64,000 bases of DNA, taken from positions 38,042,001 through 38,106,000 of the forward strand of contig JBAIAC010000008.1 in the NCBI GenBank assembly GCA_037349315.1. The letters run 5' to 3'. The notes under the pieces were generated by a model. It was given only the letters and a program-made list of their open reading frames with translations. It did no database searches and had not been told where the DNA came from. The translations under genes were made by a program, and so were the position numbers. The DNA is from Chelydra serpentina. Its lineage: Eukaryota > Chordata > Testudines > Chelydridae. This document shows, one piece after another, positions 33,291 through 44,879 of the stretch. How positions within the stretch are numbered: position 1 is the stretch's first letter; the number at the start of each line of letters is the position of its first letter.

Positions 33291-33949
33291 CAGCAACCAC
33301 CTCCACCAGTCAGGATTCAGGGAGATGAAGAATATATAGTGCATAAGATCCTTTGCTGATGTCTGCCGTGAGGCTGCCTGCAATACCTCAGACTGAGAAG
33401 GTTACAGTCCTGAGAAATGACCCTGGGAGCCCACATCCACCAGCTAGTGAAAAACTTTCACCAAGGATCGCCCTGGCATAGAGCCACCCTGAACAAAAGT
33501 GCACCTGAAGGGTGTGTATGGATCTGAACCCAGGTCTACAACCTGTGGCGTATCACTTGGAAGGGGTACTGACTGACTGAGGGAGTCAAAAGTTCAGATC
33601 ATTCTGAATCATGACAACCCTATTTTCAGTTGTTCATAACTTTGCTAAGGAGGCTATCTGTTGAAAGGTCATAAGTATTTAAATATTGAAAGCTGTACAT
33701 ATATGGGTGTGATGTGAACTTGTGTTTATAACATACACTGTTTGTTCTAAGGTGAAGTGATTATGCATTCTGAGTATTTTTCAATTGCAAGTCTTAGCTT
33801 GCTTTCAACTTCCATGACCTCAAACATAATAGAACAGAGAAAAGTTTAAGGAGAGATAAGTGAGTAGCCAAGGGAGGTAAATTGTGCAAAAATAAATCCT
33901 TTAAATTTAATCTGTAATTTCCAATGTCGTTAGAAATCTCTCTTAAATC
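33291..33949. other. Unassigned sequence
   Basis: No gene or element ends recognised. Confidence 0.4.
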
Positions 33950-33952
33950 TTT

Positions 33953-34222
33953 GGGTATGTCTAAACAACCCGCTGAAGCCTCCAAGCCCAGGTCAATGGC
34001 CTCTGGCTTGACCTAGCACTCTAAAGATAGCTGTATAGACAGTGCTTTGGAGTTGTGGTTAAAGCACTGAAGCCTATGCAGGGGAGGGTGGGCTACAGGG
34101 TCCAAGCTCCAGCTCACATCGCAACTTCAAAGCACTATCTACAAACGTATTTTTACAGCATGATCCCCACTAGCCCAAGTCTATCAACACAGGCTGGCAG
34201 GCTTGCTGCTGTGTAGATACCC
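33953..34222. mobile_element. MITE, Harbinger-like termini
   Basis: 270 bp; ends gggtatgtctaaacaa and (rc) gggtatctacacagc; flanked by ttt on both sides (33950-33952 and 34223-34225), a 3-bp TSD of Harbinger length though not the usual TWA. Contains an inverted pair gtgctttggagttg / caacttcaaagcac. Confidence 0.65.
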
Positions 34223-34424
34223 TTTTAGGTCCCTATAAATGACACACCGTTTTCCCCTAAATACTAGTTTTTGAATTCTGAAACAAAATTCCAAATAATA
34301 AAATATATATTTGTAATCAAGTAAATCCCTCTTAGAACTGCACCGTAGGCTGCCCTAGCAGATTCTGCCATGATATATAAATAAAATAGGTACCATTAAA
34401 AAGGGAATTGTGGCAAAGAAATCA

Positions 34425-34690
34425 GTGCCAGGCCACCAACCACCCCCAGCACTTGGTTTCCCACCAGCGCCAGCACCGGACCCAGCACCGGGCCGCTTGC
34501 AGCTCCCAGCACCAGCCCAGCGCCGGGCCAACTGCAGCCTCCAGCGACAGGTCGCCCACCAGCCCCAGTGTCGGGCTGCCAGCACCCCCCAGCACCGGGC
34601 CGCCAGCCACTCCCAGTGCCGGGCCACCTAACAGCCTCAGCACCATCCCCTGTGCCAAGCCACCCGCTGGCCCCAGCCACCTGCTGGCCT
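34425..34690. repeat. GC-rich minisatellite
   Basis: Degenerate tandem array with units of roughly 20-40 bp built on ccagcaccgggccgc and variants (cagcgccgggcc, cagtgtcgggct, cagtgccgggcc). Open in all frames, giving Pro/Ala/Gln or Gly/Trp-rich translations, which are not proteins. Confidence 0.8.
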
Positions 34691-34891
34691 CCAGCCAGAG
34701 CTGAGCTTGGGAGAGAGGGCCTGTTTTAGGGGAGGCTTAGCCTATTTTACCTGCCAACTATGGGGCTTTGGACAGTAGACAATCCTCAGAAACAAGCGAA
34801 AAAATATGCCTAAGATATCTGCAAAGATAATATGAATGATTTGTAATTCATATGGCAGTCTCACATTGACGAGAATCATAAGCCTCTAGAT

Positions 34892-35515
34892 CAGTGGTTC
34901 TCAACCAGGGGTCTGGGGCCCCCTAGGGGGGCCACGAGCAAGTTTCAGGGAGTCTGCCAAGCAGGGCCAGCATTAGGGCAGGTCTACACTAACCGCCGAA
35001 TCGGCGGGTAGCAATCGATCTTTCGGGGATCGATTTTTCACGTCCAGTGTAGACACGATAAATCGATCTCCGATCGCTCTGCCGTCGACTCTGGTAATCC
35101 ACCCCGGCGAGAGGCAGAAGCGGGGTCGACAGGGGAGTGGCGGCAGTCGACCCTGCAGCGTCCTCATGGTGAGGTAAGTCAACTTCAGCTACGTACCTTA
35201 CATCGACCCGTGCCCCTAGTGTAGACCAGGCCTTAGACTCACTGGGGCCCAGGGCAGAAAGCTGAAGCCCCACTGCATGGTGTTGAAGCCCAGGGCTCTG
35301 AGCCCCACCACCCGGAGCTGAAGTCAAAGCCTCAGCAATGTAGCTTTGCAGGGCCCCCTGTGGCAATGGGTGCCAGGCAATTGCCCTATTTGCTATCCCC
35401 CAATACCAGCCCTGGCTTTTATATGCAGAAAACCAGCTATTGTGGCACAGGTGGGCTGTGGAGATTTTATAGCATGATGGATGGGCCTCAGAAAGAAAAA
35501 GGTTGAGACCCCCTG
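34892..35515. mobile_element. hAT element carrying a Harbinger MITE
   Basis: Exact 8-bp TSD ctctagat (34884-34891 and 35516-35523). Termini cagtggttctcaaccagggg and (rc) cagggggtctcaacc. Without the inner MITE (34976-35232) it is about 367 bp. The interior has ggccccctaggggggcc, a near-perfect palindrome, at 34917-34933. Non-coding. Confidence 0.9.
34976..35232. mobile_element. PIF/Harbinger-like MITE, TTA TSD, nested
   Basis: 257 bp; ends gggcaggtctacacta and (rc) ggcctggtctacacta with exact TSD tta (34973-34975 and 35233-35235). Contains aatcgatctttcggggatcg and gtcgac pairs as in the element at 22504. Inserted in the hAT element at 34892, so it is younger than that hAT. Confidence 0.9.
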
Positions 35516-35523
35516 CTCTAGAT

Positions 35524-38122
35524 TACTGACAGAAAGTAGAGGGTCCATGTTTTTCTTTAAATTAAAGTCAAACTAGCCCTTACTAATAAATTAGATTACA
35601 ATTAAGGATTTGATCCAAAGCCCGAAGTGAGCCTTCCAATGATTTCAACGAACTTTGAATAAGACTCCAAGAACTTCAATTATTAATTATTAAAGAAATT
35701 ACTGAAAATGGCAGCAGTTCAGATAAAGTTGTACAACAACCTTAGGTTCTTAGCCTGTCAAATTCTGTTATGTCTATGAAATCTTTCAAAATATAGAAAG
35801 ATATTGTTGCAGCCTCAGGGAAGTGGTGTGAAAAACCCAGCCTTCTTTTTCAGGAATACCTTGGTGCATGCCAAGTGAAAGGATGATGAATTTACAATTG
35901 CATTTGTTATCCTGTCCATGGCTTTTCACTTTATTTTTTCATGGGCATATGATACATATCCTCAGGCATCTTACAGTCTGATGGGTACATTGAGGTAGTG
36001 AAGGAGCCTTACCAGGTAGCAATATGAATCATGTTTAGTAGAGACAGCACCAGCCTCATACTTGCCTATAAATACTTGTTTCCTCCCCAAGTGTGTGGGT
36101 GTGGGGAAGGGGAGAGTGTAGTATTTTTCAAAGCTTTCTCTCTGGGCATTTTGTACGGAAAGAAGAAAAATAAATGTTCTAAAGGTCAAACTCCTGGGAT
36201 TTCAATGAAATATATCTGTGTATGCGTTTAGTTCCTTGTATCTACATTTTCTCTCTCTCCGATGGCAATCTCCCTTTCTTTTATTTTCCTTTGTCTCTTA
36301 TTTTAGAACTCTGTCTGAAATGATATATCAAAGAGTCCCTTATCTTAAAAGAGAGGGGAAGAGGGAGCTTACAAGCTAAGAAGAAACTTGTGGTTTTTAG
36401 AACTAATAAAACAGCTGTGGGACTCCTCTAGTTTTTTTGGCCGAAAAGGAACTAGAATGGAATATCAAAAAAGTTATCAATTTCAATCTTAGTGGTAGAA
36501 AAGTGCTTGCTAAATTCTTTTCCCTGGAAGAAAATTCTTTCCTTGGAAGGTGTTTAGATCTTCCCCGTTTTGATAATCTTGATTAAAGAAGAGTGTTTCT
36601 TTCAACACTGGGAGTCGTTTGGGCTTTAAATTGTAAAGCCTACTAAATGTTATGTGTTTATATATTTTTATTAGCTAACCAAGGTTAAACGATATAATTT
36701 CCTGTAGGAAATTGTATTTAGCCTGATGTAGTTCATCCTCATTCTTGAGTTCCAGTTATTAGGAATACCAGAAACAATTTACAGTGCCACTCATGGCTGC
36801 AGAACTAGGAACCAGACATTGCTGAGGAAGCACGTTTTTCATTTTAATATTAATACTGGTGCTTCTTACACAGATATAAGATGTTCAGCTCTACAATCTT
36901 CACACATAGCCACTTTTATCAGATGCACTTGTCAGATTCCCCCAAGTGTCTGGAACATTGTAGTGAGGTTGACATATTATTTAGTTATCTCCAGCCTTGC
37001 CCTCATATACAGGCAACCTGGATTAGGGAGCTGATAATATATCTTGTTTATTTCAACAACCAGTCCTTTTAAGACCTCTCATTCTCTTATTTGTTGGCAA
37101 TATTTAACAATGCCAAACCCCATGAACCATTCATGCCCTGGCAATTTTCACTGTTAACTGTTCTGTGACTGAAAGCTATTCTTTCTGTGTGGAAGAGTGA
37201 GGCACTCTGGACTACTAACAATGGGATGAGGGTCTCTGATTCTTAGTAGATTGAAGTTCTTGGCTGCAAGAATTTAGCAGTCTTCAGAGAGTTTGGGGGA
37301 GAGGCGGCATTGTGCTGGTTACTACTTTTATGTTGACTTAAGAATTCAAATTTTAATGGAGCACCTAAACTATTACAAACAAACAATCCTTCTTCCCCTC
37401 CCCCGCACCGTAATAATGTAATGATCAGTGTAGAGAGCACTTCCACCAGCAGGTGGTGCTGTTCCCTTTTGTTTTTGATATTTCTTTGCTCTGATGTGGA
37501 TGGTGGTGGTAGGAAGGTTTAGTCCTCCCTGTGTGTGCTGGAGTTGTTACTTGCAGAATTTATCACATTAATCCTTTCCAAATATTACTGCTTTCTGTAA
37601 GGAATTGCTGTATACAAATGGGATTATCAAAAGTTTTCAATGTAAGTAGAATTAGGCTAATGCAAAGCACTTTTTTGAAAATTCCATATAGTTGCCAAAG
37701 TGATATCATGCTACCATGAGTGGATGGGAGGTAGACAACCTCTCTGCTAAGATGTGGCCCACACTATGAGAATGTTCATAATATGTGACCTAATGTACTC
37801 TTTGGTCACCCTTTGATTTAGAAATCCATTCTGAAATTTGAAAGTTTTACTGCTGATTTTAAAATAGACTAGCAATAACTAAATAAAGTGTATGTTCAAA
37901 CCTGCTCAACTATACCAACCATATTTCTCATGCTTGTAAAATGACAAAAAGATAACTATACCCCTTGAGCTTGGGGAAAAAATAAAGGCAAACTTCTTTA
38001 AAGATGAAATTATCAACCAAAAAAATTAATTAAATTTAACCTAGTTTCAGTAGTCTCAAAAGGCAAGAGACCTGCATGCAGAAGGTTATATATGAAAGTC
38101 TCAATACTGTCAAACTCCAAAG
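35524..38122. other. Unassigned A/T-rich sequence
   Basis: About 2.6 kb with no supported gene or element ends. Confidence 0.4.
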
Positions 38123-38130
38123 CTCTAAGC

Positions 38131-38261
38131 CAGTGGTTTTCAATCTGTGGCCCGTGGATTGCTGTGGGTTCACAGACTATGTCTAAGATTTCCAAAGGGA
38201 TCCACACCTCCATTTGAAATTTTTGAGAGGTCCACAAATGAATAAAGGTTGAAAACTACTG
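38131..38261. mobile_element. Short hAT non-autonomous element
   Basis: 131 bp; exact 8-bp TSD ctctaagc (38123-38130 and 38262-38269); termini cagtggttttcaatc and (rc) cagtagttttcaacc. Contains ggcccgtgg and ggtccac blocks typical of this hAT group. Non-coding. Confidence 0.92.
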
Positions 38262-38269
38262 CTCTAAGC

Positions 38270-39111
38270 TACCGAAGATACGTTTTGGAAAACCTGATTT
38301 TTACCATTAAAAATAATTGTGATATTGAAATGTGCTCAAGGCAGAGTAAGTCTGAATTGAAAAAGAAAAATCATATATTAATAATGGATTATTCATTATA
38401 TTGAAATATGCCTTGTTAAAAGAGGCTTTATTGAAAATACCTGATTGGGTATAAAATACAAAACCCATCTAAGTTAAGTACTTCAGATAAACAGGGAGAT
38501 ATTATAAAGAGATTTTTGGTGCATAAACTTGAGCAAGGTATTCAACCTCTGTGTGTCTTCCTCTTCTGCTCTAATGCCCATCTTTCGAGGGCATTTAATT
38601 CATGTTTAATAAAGCACTCTTCTTCTTTTGATAGTGGAACAGTGAAAACAAAGGCATGACTATAGTTGGATCTTAGGGTCTCTTATCCAGCCCAGAGCAG
38701 AAGCAGTAGCTATGTGAATGGCAGTGACACCTCCAGGATGAGCATATATGGGCAATCATCCATGATGTGTCTGACAGTTTACACCCCGCCAGTTACAATT
38801 AGTCATTTCCCTCATTTTCCATCTATGGAGTAAATATGTGCAACTTCCATGTCAGGTGCAAATATGGTTTAAAGCTGTCCATATGTGCTGTATGGAGGAA
38901 AATAAAGCACTCTGAAATGTTCAGATGAAATAAATAATAATGGTTATTAATTATTATCTTTACAGGTCACTTGCATGGTGGATGATTGCCTGATACCTAG
39001 ACCTACAAGATTTGGACAACAATGTGTTTGGTGGATATGGTTTATAGTTTGTTTAAACTTCTTTAAATCAGGAAAGCAATGAATTAGGTTGTTTTATTAA
39101 ATTTTCTTTTG
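38270..39111. other. Unassigned sequence
   Basis: A/T-rich; nothing recognised beyond a possible MIR trace near 38530-38570 (gagcaaggtattcaacctct). Confidence 0.35.
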
Positions 39112-39119
39112 CAATAGAT

Positions 39120-39605
39120 CAGCAGGAAGGTGTCAAGGGAAGGTGCAGGAATGTGTCAAGGGAAGCCCGAGCTGTGTGCTTTTGTTTCATTCTTCGTAGA
39201 AGAAGTCTGGCTGTCAGCCCTGGATGGCTGGGGTTCATGCAGAAGGGAAATGCACACCCGGGAGGCAGAGATAAAGGGGACAGCAGGAGCCCCGCCGCTG
39301 ACACTGGAGCCTCGCCATCCAGGCTCTCCTTCGCCCCCCCCCATCCCCAATCCCTGACCTGAAGGTGGTGGGGTTCCGTCTGCCAGCCCCAGAGTGGCAG
39401 CAGCAGTGCAGAAGTAAGGAATGGGGTGCTAAGTTTGCTGTGAAAAGTGATATTGACAAATAACGCTTTTCACATTGCCCTCCTTACTTCTGTGCTGCTG
39501 CTGGCCCGGCGCTACCTTCAGTGCTGGGTGGGTGGTATATGTATTTGGGGAGGCGGGGCACAAACACAAAGGGACGGGGCGATCAAATAAGTTTGAGAAA
39601 CGCTG
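39120..39605. mobile_element. hAT-type element with internal inverted repeat
   Basis: Exact 8-bp TSD caatagat (39112-39119 and 39606-39613). The right end, gtttgagaaacgctg (rc cagcgtttctcaaac), is a good hAT terminus. The left end, cagcaggaagg, keeps only the first four bases of the match, so the left terminus is altered. Inner inverted repeat: gcagcagtgcagaagtaagg (about 39402-39421) against ccttacttctgtgctgctgc (about 39481-39500). Overlapping open frames on both strands are not genes. Confidence 0.7.
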
Positions 39606-39613
39606 CAATAGAT

Positions 39614-40198
39614 GTAGCACTAACTCAATGTGTGGTGGAAGTTACATTGGAAGAATCTCAAGCAAAATTATATATACTAAAATAATATAGCAAAATGAGT
39701 CCTCAAACTTACAACTGAGTGTGCACAGACACTAGAGTCTGCCTACCTGTAGTTAAGTTCAGTATCAGAATCCAAAGCCCTTTGGTGTGCTCATGCAAAT
39801 CAATGGCACTATTCACATGTTTAATGTTAAGTAGATATTTAAATGTTTTGTTGGATGGGGGCCAGAGTATTCAGCACCTTGAATGATTGAAACCTAAATT
39901 AATTAGTAGGGTCGATATTTTTGTGACAAGCCATTCTTTGTCTCCTAGAACTGGATGAATCAGTGTGTTTGCAGTTCCAAAAACGTAGGGAAAAAAGGCA
40001 GTTTGACCCAAACTGAAACTGATTTTTTTTTCAGAATCTTTGACAAATTGAAAGTCAACAGAAATTTCATTCAGTTCAACCTGGAACAAGCGGTTTCATT
40101 TCTAGGCATTTTTTACCTTCTTTTTATGAAAAGCAAAGGAAGTGAAGGACTAGATTTACAAAACCTGCAGAGAAAGAGGTGGTCCCCTTCTGCCCAAT
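39614..40198. other. Unassigned; contains dispersed motif
   Basis: 39790-39870 (atcaatggcactattcacat ... gttttgttggatgggggcc) is a copy of the motif family at 32930 and 4350. The rest is unassigned. Confidence 0.4.
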
Positions 40199-40330
40199 AG
40201 TCCAGTAATTAGGGCACTCACCTTCAATTTAGGAGACTCATGTATGAATCCCTGCTCTGGAGCGAGGCCTTGAACCGTGCCCATCTAGGCAAGACCCCTA
40301 ACCACCAGGGCAGTTGGGTATAAGGATAGC
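40199..40330 (+). repeat. tRNA-like SINE head (MIR-type)
   Basis: agtccagtaattagggcact with caccttcaatttaggagact and atgaatccctgctctgg matches the box-A/box-B half of a tRNA-derived SINE. A related copy lies on - at 62200-62257. Confidence 0.5.
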
Positions 40331-41189
40331 ATTGCCATTTGTTGCTCCAATTGTTTTGTGAATAGTGCCTAAGCCCCTTGTGAATCTAGTCAGAACATAT
40401 TTTTTGGTCCAAAACTATTTGACAAATCCATGTCAAATACACAAACTGCTTTGGATGACCTGAAACTGCATTTTTCGGCAGATAAGCCACTCATCCAAAA
40501 AGTTTTGCGTGGCTCTACTCTCTCCCTTCTTTCCTCACTCTGCAACAGGGTTTTACAACTCTTCCATTAATTTTCCCATCTTCTGATAACACAGGAAGCA
40601 ATTAAATGGGATCAGAACTCAGATTGAGAACAGCTTGCCCATGTAAACAAATTTCCTTTATTAAACTTGATTAAAAAAACTGAAAAAACTCTTTAGCAGG
40701 AGAGATGCCTTTTGTTGGATGCGTGTTTGCAAAATAAAACCAAATGTTCTCCAATTTTATATTTGAGAAAAACAGATCCAATCATTCCCCTTTTTGTCAC
40801 TTGCATAATTTACTCTTGGGGAAATTGTGAGAACTGCAGCGCACCAGAAAAATGCCCCCTCCTGCAGATTCCCTTTGCTTCCTTGCAGAACATGGTTTCT
40901 GTGGGGAAGCAAAGAGAAGCTTCACCAGTACTTGCACACCCCTCTCCGGCAGCTCGGCAGCGCAGACATGTCTGTTCAGGCAACCAGGGGAGAGGTAAAT
41001 CATTGGGGGAAGGAGGGTCTGGGGATGCCCTGGCTACCAACCATGTTAGTTCTAGCTATGAGGGGAAGAGGAGGGTGGAGAGAGTTCCCCCTCCCCCATC
41101 CCTACCCCTATCCCTACCCCTACGCTGCATGGAGCAGCCAGAGCTGGGTCAAATCAAGCCCCAGAAACTTCCCCTCACTGCAGGAAGTT
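40331..41189. other. Unassigned; C-rich part at 40850-41190
   Basis: Contains overlapping open frames (40712-41257, 40827-41294) with no motif. A short run of ccctacccctat units lies at 41098-41125, an imperfect hexamer array but not the telomere repeat. Probably the interior of the repeat that ends at about 41377. Confidence 0.35.
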
Positions 41190-41377
41190 CTGCACCGTGG
41201 AGGGAGGGTGGATGTTTTAGTAATTTATTTCAAAATACTTGTCAGCAAAAAAATTGAAAATGGTGTGATTATGTTGTGTTATTTTGACAAATAAAATATG
41301 CAGAATTTTGCACAATTTTAAAATATTGTGCACAGAATATTTTTTTTTTTGCCACAGAATTCCCTCAGGAGTAATAG
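41190..41377. repeat. Right end of an AT-rich dispersed repeat
   Basis: aaatatgcagaattttgcac, aattttaaaatattgtgcac and gccacagaattccctcagga form a self-similar terminal block (GCAGAAT / CACAGAAT words on both strands). It looks like the end of a DNA transposon; the left end was not identified. Confidence 0.35.
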
Positions 41378-41540
41378 TTGTAATCAGGGGAGGTATTTTT
41401 ATTGTGTTAAGTATTAGTTTAAAGAGGATCGCCAAACCTCAGACTGTATTGTTATGTATTTAATTCAAACTTGAAAATTATGCAGGTATCCTTGAAAGTT
41501 GTTGCTAGAAAATATTATTCTAAAACCTCTATAAAAACAT

Positions 41541-41619
41541 CAGAGGGGTAGCCATGTTAGTCTGGATCTGTAGAAGCGACAAGGAGTCCTGTGGCACCTT
41601 ATAGACTAACGGACGTATT
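41541..41619 (-). mobile_element. Short PLE-tail insertion, 15-bp TSD
   Basis: cagaggggtagccatgttag followed by tctggatctgtagaagcgac and gtggcaccttatagactaac is homologous to the rc of 1600-1683 and to 30066-30150. Exact 15-bp TSD tctataaaaacatca (41528-41542 and 41620-41634; the exact boundary overlaps the element start by two bases). Only about 80 bp long. Confidence 0.85.
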
Positions 41620-41634
41620 TCTATAAAAACATCA

Positions 41635-43904
41635 ATATTCTACAGTTACTGCCTGAAATGCTGAAATATCCATTTGCGCTTACAAGCACAGTAACTGCAC
41701 ATGCAACTACAATAACTGGGCGCATAAAGATGCAGAATTGCATGATCATGCCAATCTCAACCTATTGAAAATATGACTCTACACACCTAGTGGCCAAGTA
41801 GAAAGAGAAAATAAGAGAAAAAACAATAGATATCTAATTTAAGGTCCAAACGAATGGTCATAGGTATTCTGCCCAACCAAGGAACAAATTCAGACCTTGA
41901 CACAGAAGTTGAGCCCACTAGGCTATCATGCAACATCTGATCCAGATCCCACTGACGTTATTAGGATGTTTCCAGCTGACTTCAATAGAACATAGCTGAG
42001 CCTTTACACACAATACAACTTCACTGATTTCAATGAGGCTGTATAGAATGGAACCAGAATTTGACCCATTTATTTTAATGAGAGATATGGGTCTCTATCA
42101 AAGGGTAGAATTTGATCCAATGGACCAGATTTTGCTCAGCTATACACGCATTAATTCAGAGTAATTCCACTGAAACCACCAGAAATACTCCATATTTACA
42201 TTGGTCTAACTGAGCAAAAATTGTCCCAACAATATGTTTACTTTCAAGTGTGGATATGCAATGAACTGTTCTATTAGTGTAGAGCTAGATAGTTCTTTAA
42301 CAGCCCTCAAGATATTGTAGAGTGAAGGTTAAAATTAGTCTTCGTTTTAAAAGGAAAATGATACTGTCCAGGTGGAATTTTTTTTCATCTCCAATCCAAT
42401 TCCCAAGAATCATATCTTTTCACCACTCACAACCCATAGAAATGTCCATGAAAGTGAAGATGGCCATCTTGTCTGAATACTAGAAAAGCTCCCAGGGGAA
42501 AATCAGCTTAGAATACAATCTTGATACCTTTTTAAAAGAGCTGTTCATAGGAGATTTGACAAGACAACTCTTGCTTTTATCTCCCGTTCACATGCAAGTC
42601 TCATTAGTTTTACTTTTTGACAAAGGAGATAAAAGCAGAGGCCAGTATCTTTATTAAATAATATGAAATTTCAGTACAAATATTATTTAATCAATATAAA
42701 AGGTAATGGATCATGCCATAATTGTACAAGAGCCATCCTGTCACACAGACTGAAGAAACATAGCCAATAATTGCGCTTTAGGGAAGTAGAGGCACTAAGG
42801 AAAGCGGAGTCCCTTAATTTTATGTAGTGTTAGAATCAAGCAAAATCTTTTGACTTAGTCAATCCTTTAGCCCAGTTTGAAGTGCTCAGATTTTATGGAA
42901 TCCCTGACACTTTCATCTGATAGTTAACAGCTTCATATGTTTCTTCTGGTTTCCTTTTTGTTAATGGCTGGATGGGGAAGCACTTTCTTTAAGAATTAAG
43001 GACAGAGGCAAAAATGTCCTTTAACACTCTTGCTTTATCTATTTTCCTTAGGCTTCCCACTAACTCAGATTCTAACTCAGTAATCTGATTTATAGGATTG
43101 CCACAGATTCAGAGGGAAGGAGAAGATAATAAGGTATTAACATTTTCTTCATATGCAAATAAATATTCTCTCTCTTTCCATTTTTTTTTGTTTGTGCTGT
43201 AGGAGGAAGGCTCTCTGATATTACAGTTTTAAGTCAATCAAAACTCTACTCAGCTGCAACTGAACCCTTTAAAAGTCTTCCTAGCCAGCATATTGCTTTT
43301 TCTATGTATTTATTGTGAGAAGTCACTAGATTTCGAGATACACATACGGAAAGTAAAGTTTCATGGGTAGATGATAAAGAATGTGTTGGTTTAGTTATGG
43401 ATTCATCATCCTCGGGAAACAAAAATGTATTATTTATTTTATTTCTGTCACTAAGCTCTATAATGCGCATTGCTGGAGCATGATGTTAAAATTGTTACCA
43501 GTGAGAAAAGAGAGAGAGTGCAGTATATTAACACATAGAAGCACAAAAAAAGAAGAAGTCTGAATTAGAAAAAGCCCAAGCAATAAAGAAATATGCAGAA
43601 AGAAGCAACAAAAATATATGTGCATTGTAGTTCTTCTAATGGAAAATCGAGTCACTAATCTTAATTACATTTCTCAAAAAGACTGTTATGGAAAAGTGTA
43701 GTGCATAAAGTGAGGCAGAGTATAAGGTTCCTTCAGCGGGATAAAGGTAGGCTATCCATGCTTAGTCCAAATTTTTTCCTCAATATCATATGTTTTTAAT
43801 GTTTTGCTACTAATTTGTGCATGTGGTTTCAAAAAGCTTACAAGCCATGCATATTAAGGATAATACTAGAGAGTGAAAATACTGATGGTTACTTTACAAA
43901 GTGT
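41635..43904. other. Unassigned, with a cluster of dispersed motifs
   Basis: 41930-42230 holds several decayed copies of dispersed motifs (tgatccagatcccactgacg, cactgatttcaatgaggctg, cagattttgctcagctatac). The rest is A/T-rich with no gene support. Confidence 0.4.
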
Positions 43905-44040
43905 AAGAGCAGTGGTGTGATTCATGTCAGTGTCCTAGCCACGAGGAGTCTGAAGAACTGGGTTCCATTCCTGACTCTGCTGCTAACCACCTGTATGACC
44001 TTGAGTCAATTATTCTACTGTGCCTGTGTGTCCCCTCCCA
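43905..44040 (+). repeat. MIR SINE, sense
   Basis: gtgtcctagccacgaggagt, gggttccattcctgactctg and accacctgtatgaccttgag, followed by ctactgtgcctgtgtgtccc: the box-B, core and 3' part of MIR in the usual order. Confidence 0.78.
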
Positions 44041-44044
44041 TTCT

Positions 44045-44288
44045 GGGCATGTCTACAAGGTGAGTGAGTGAGCCTCCCAGCCCAGGTAGACGGACTTGAG
44101 CTAAACTCTAAAATGAGTAGTGTGAACATTGTGGCTCATGCATTCAAGCCCACCCCATGTCCCAGAATTCAGAGCCTGAGCCACAATATCCACACTGCTA
44201 TTTTTAGTGCACTAGCTCAAACCCTGCTAGGTCGACTCAGTCTACCCAGGCTGGCAGGCTCACTTCCAGTTACAGTGTAGACATACCC
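44045..44288. mobile_element. MITE, Harbinger-like termini
   Basis: 244 bp; ends gggcatgtctacaag and (rc) gggtatgtctacactg; tct on both sides (44042-44044 and 44289-44291). Strong internal complementarity: agcccaggtagac / gtctacccaggct and gtgtgaacattgtggctca / gagccacaatatccacac, so it can fold into one long hairpin. Confidence 0.75.
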
Positions 44289-44879
44289 TCTTTGTCTACT
44301 TGGACTGTACATTTGACCAGTCAAGAACTGTCTCTTCTGAGGTGTTTGCGTGGTGCTTAGAATATCAATTGGATCCTCCAGATACTATAACAATACAAGT
44401 TCATCATAATTTAAGAATTTACACTATAGATTATGTGTATTGCTATAATATAGCTTCCATTTATATTAGGATTGTCAAGTGATAAAAAAAAATTAATCGC
44501 GATTAATCACACTGCTAAACAAGAATAGAATTTGACTGCCATTTGTTTAAATATTTTGGATGTTTTCCACATTTTAAAATATATTGATTTCAATTATAAC
44601 AGAATACAAAGTGTACAGTACTCACTTTATATTTATTTTTATTACAAATATTTGCACTGTAAAAAAAGAAATTGTATTTTTCAATTCACCTACTACAAGT
44701 CCTGTAGTGCAATCTCTTTATCATGAAAGTTGAACTTACAAATGTAGAATTATGTACAAAAAATAACCACTCAAAAACAAAACAATTAAAACTTTAGAGC
44801 CTACAAGTCCACTCAGTCCTATTTCTTGTTCAGCCAATTGCTCAGACAAACAAATTAGTTTACATTTGCAGGAGATAAT

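Noticed and set aside
34355..34704. Gly/Trp-rich or Pro/Gln-rich small proteins
   Set aside because: All frames are open because of the minisatellite; no start context or neighbouring gene signals.
40199..40330. Functional tRNA gene
   Set aside because: Box A/B-like words are present but no full cloverleaf or anticodon arm can be drawn; the SINE-type continuation fits better.
41098..41125. Interstitial telomere repeat
   Set aside because: Units are ccctac/ccctat, not CCCTAA, and only a few units long.
40712..41294. 181- and 155-codon overlapping frames as a gene
   Set aside because: Two frames of the same C-rich stretch are open, with no motif, and they run into an AT-rich repeat end.
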